Shown here piece after piece: positions 63,344-64,000 of a stretch of DNA of 64,000 nucleotides. The stretch covers positions 120,102,162 to 120,166,161 of the forward strand of contig NC_081824.1 of assembly GCF_030867095.1 (NCBI RefSeq). Reading direction: 5' to 3'. The notes beneath the pieces were generated by a model, which searched no databases, was not told the origin of the DNA, and worked only from the letters and a program-made list of their open reading frames with translations. Within the stretch, counting starts at the first letter, position 1, and every line of letters starts with the position of its first letter. The stretch comes from Alligator mississippiensis. Its lineage: Eukaryota; Chordata; Crocodylia; Alligatoridae. Position numbers and translations under genes: made by a program.

Positions 63344-64000
63344 CTGCAAAGAGTATGGGAAGGGAAAAAAAGAGAGAAGATGGAAAACATGTTATTCCCA
63401 TTCTTTTACTTGCAAACAAAGTTCTAGTTTTGGTGAAACAAGCAGATCAGATTCACGTCAATTTTTTTTTCTTTGTAAGAATAAAAACCAACATATATGG
63501 CCTGGCAGCCCCCTCTGTGCATGCAGGTAAAGGTGCGATTGGCTTTAATGCTCAATCCACACAATCATGCCTCCTGCCATGCCACGCGTGCATGGCAGGA
63601 GATGCGACTGTGGGCTTGTGCATTAGTTCCAATCATGTTTTATTGCTAGTGAAGGGGAAGTCTGATCCTGGGCTCCTCCTGCATCAGCAAGAACCAGGCT
63701 CCCATGGCTGGGAGCCCCATTTGCTGACAGGGCTCCCAGCTACAGGAACCATGTGCAGCCAGGATCAAGAATCCCCACACCTTGTGTCCCCCTCGGTCCC
63801 AGCTGCACATAGGGCACTGCTGCAGTCACCCAACTGCAGGACTGCCTACACATGCAAATTTAAGGTGGATAGAAACCAGCTATAAAATTATTACACATTT
63901 ACCAGCAATAACTTTACAGCTGGCTGAAACGTTTTAAGGTCCATTAATTAATTCTCATGTGTAGCCAGTCTAAACTTATTGCACCATTAACAAGATCATT
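63344..64000 (-). other. NHSL1: NHSL1 intron (partial, runs off the window)
   Basis: Sequence upstream of the first visible exon. It contains a 98-bp imperfect palindrome (63537-63634) and, further right, GC-rich sequence that may belong to the same transposon. No exon was found before the edge. Confidence 0.75.
63537..63634. repeat. 98-bp imperfect palindrome
   Basis: The centre is CTCCTGCCATGC (63571-63582), a 7-nt loop with ACGCGT, then GCATGGCAGGAG (63590-63601), a perfect 12-bp stem. The arms continue outwards (GATTGG, TAATGC and related words on the left, their complements on the right) with about 80% identity. Likely part of a palindromic DNA transposon. Confidence 0.75.

Noticed and set aside
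1-64000. tRNA, rRNA, CRISPR, operon-like structure or retroviral LTR/provirus
   Set aside because: I looked on both strands and found no convincing instance; repeats present are Penelope, hAT-like, CR1, MIR and simple repeats.

Overview
The window looks like vertebrate nuclear DNA, most likely from a crocodilian. The evidence is one spliced protein gene with very long introns, a CR1 LINE 3' end of reptile/bird type, amniote MIR-like SINE relics, many hAT-type DNA transposons and several Penelope-like retroelements. The Penelope 3' tail seen here resembles sequence I associate with alligator and crocodile genomes. The species call is inference; the amniote call is firm. No bacterial-style genes, CRISPR arrays or operons are present.

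The only host gene I can support is NHSL1 (Nance-Horan syndrome-like 1) on the minus strand. Six coding exons run right to left: 63216-63343, 48457-48649, 43788-43919, a 3.4-kb giant exon at 29183-32599, 28507-28636, and the terminal coding part at 24798-25530. All junctions have GT-AG sites and compatible phases, and the joined frame gives 1,577 residues ending in a TAA stop. The first exon or exons and the promoter lie beyond the right edge. The 3' UTR runs left from 24797 for an undetermined distance. NHSL1 is an actin/lamellipodia regulator that binds the Scar/WAVE complex through Abi.

From 1 to about 23.3 kb the window is gene-poor sequence downstream of NHSL1. It holds hAT-like elements (about 0.85-1.66, 4.24-4.98, 6.24-6.42, 7.60-7.82 kb), a nested retroelement/TIR/CR1 composite (12.5-13.65 kb), two related TIR elements in direct orientation (16.4 and 18.3 kb), and a decayed Penelope copy that still shows a GIY-YIG endonuclease (19.78-20.95 kb).

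The NHSL1 introns carry further hAT copies with target-site duplications (34.7, 38.4, 39.4, 51.1, 59.9, 60.4 kb), short Penelope 3' ends with duplications (39.0, 43.5 kb), and a Penelope element at 61.41-63.17 kb with inverted ends and a perfect 14-bp duplication. That element sits 27 bp from a splice donor and is the most interesting object here. I did not find a clearly new biological system.
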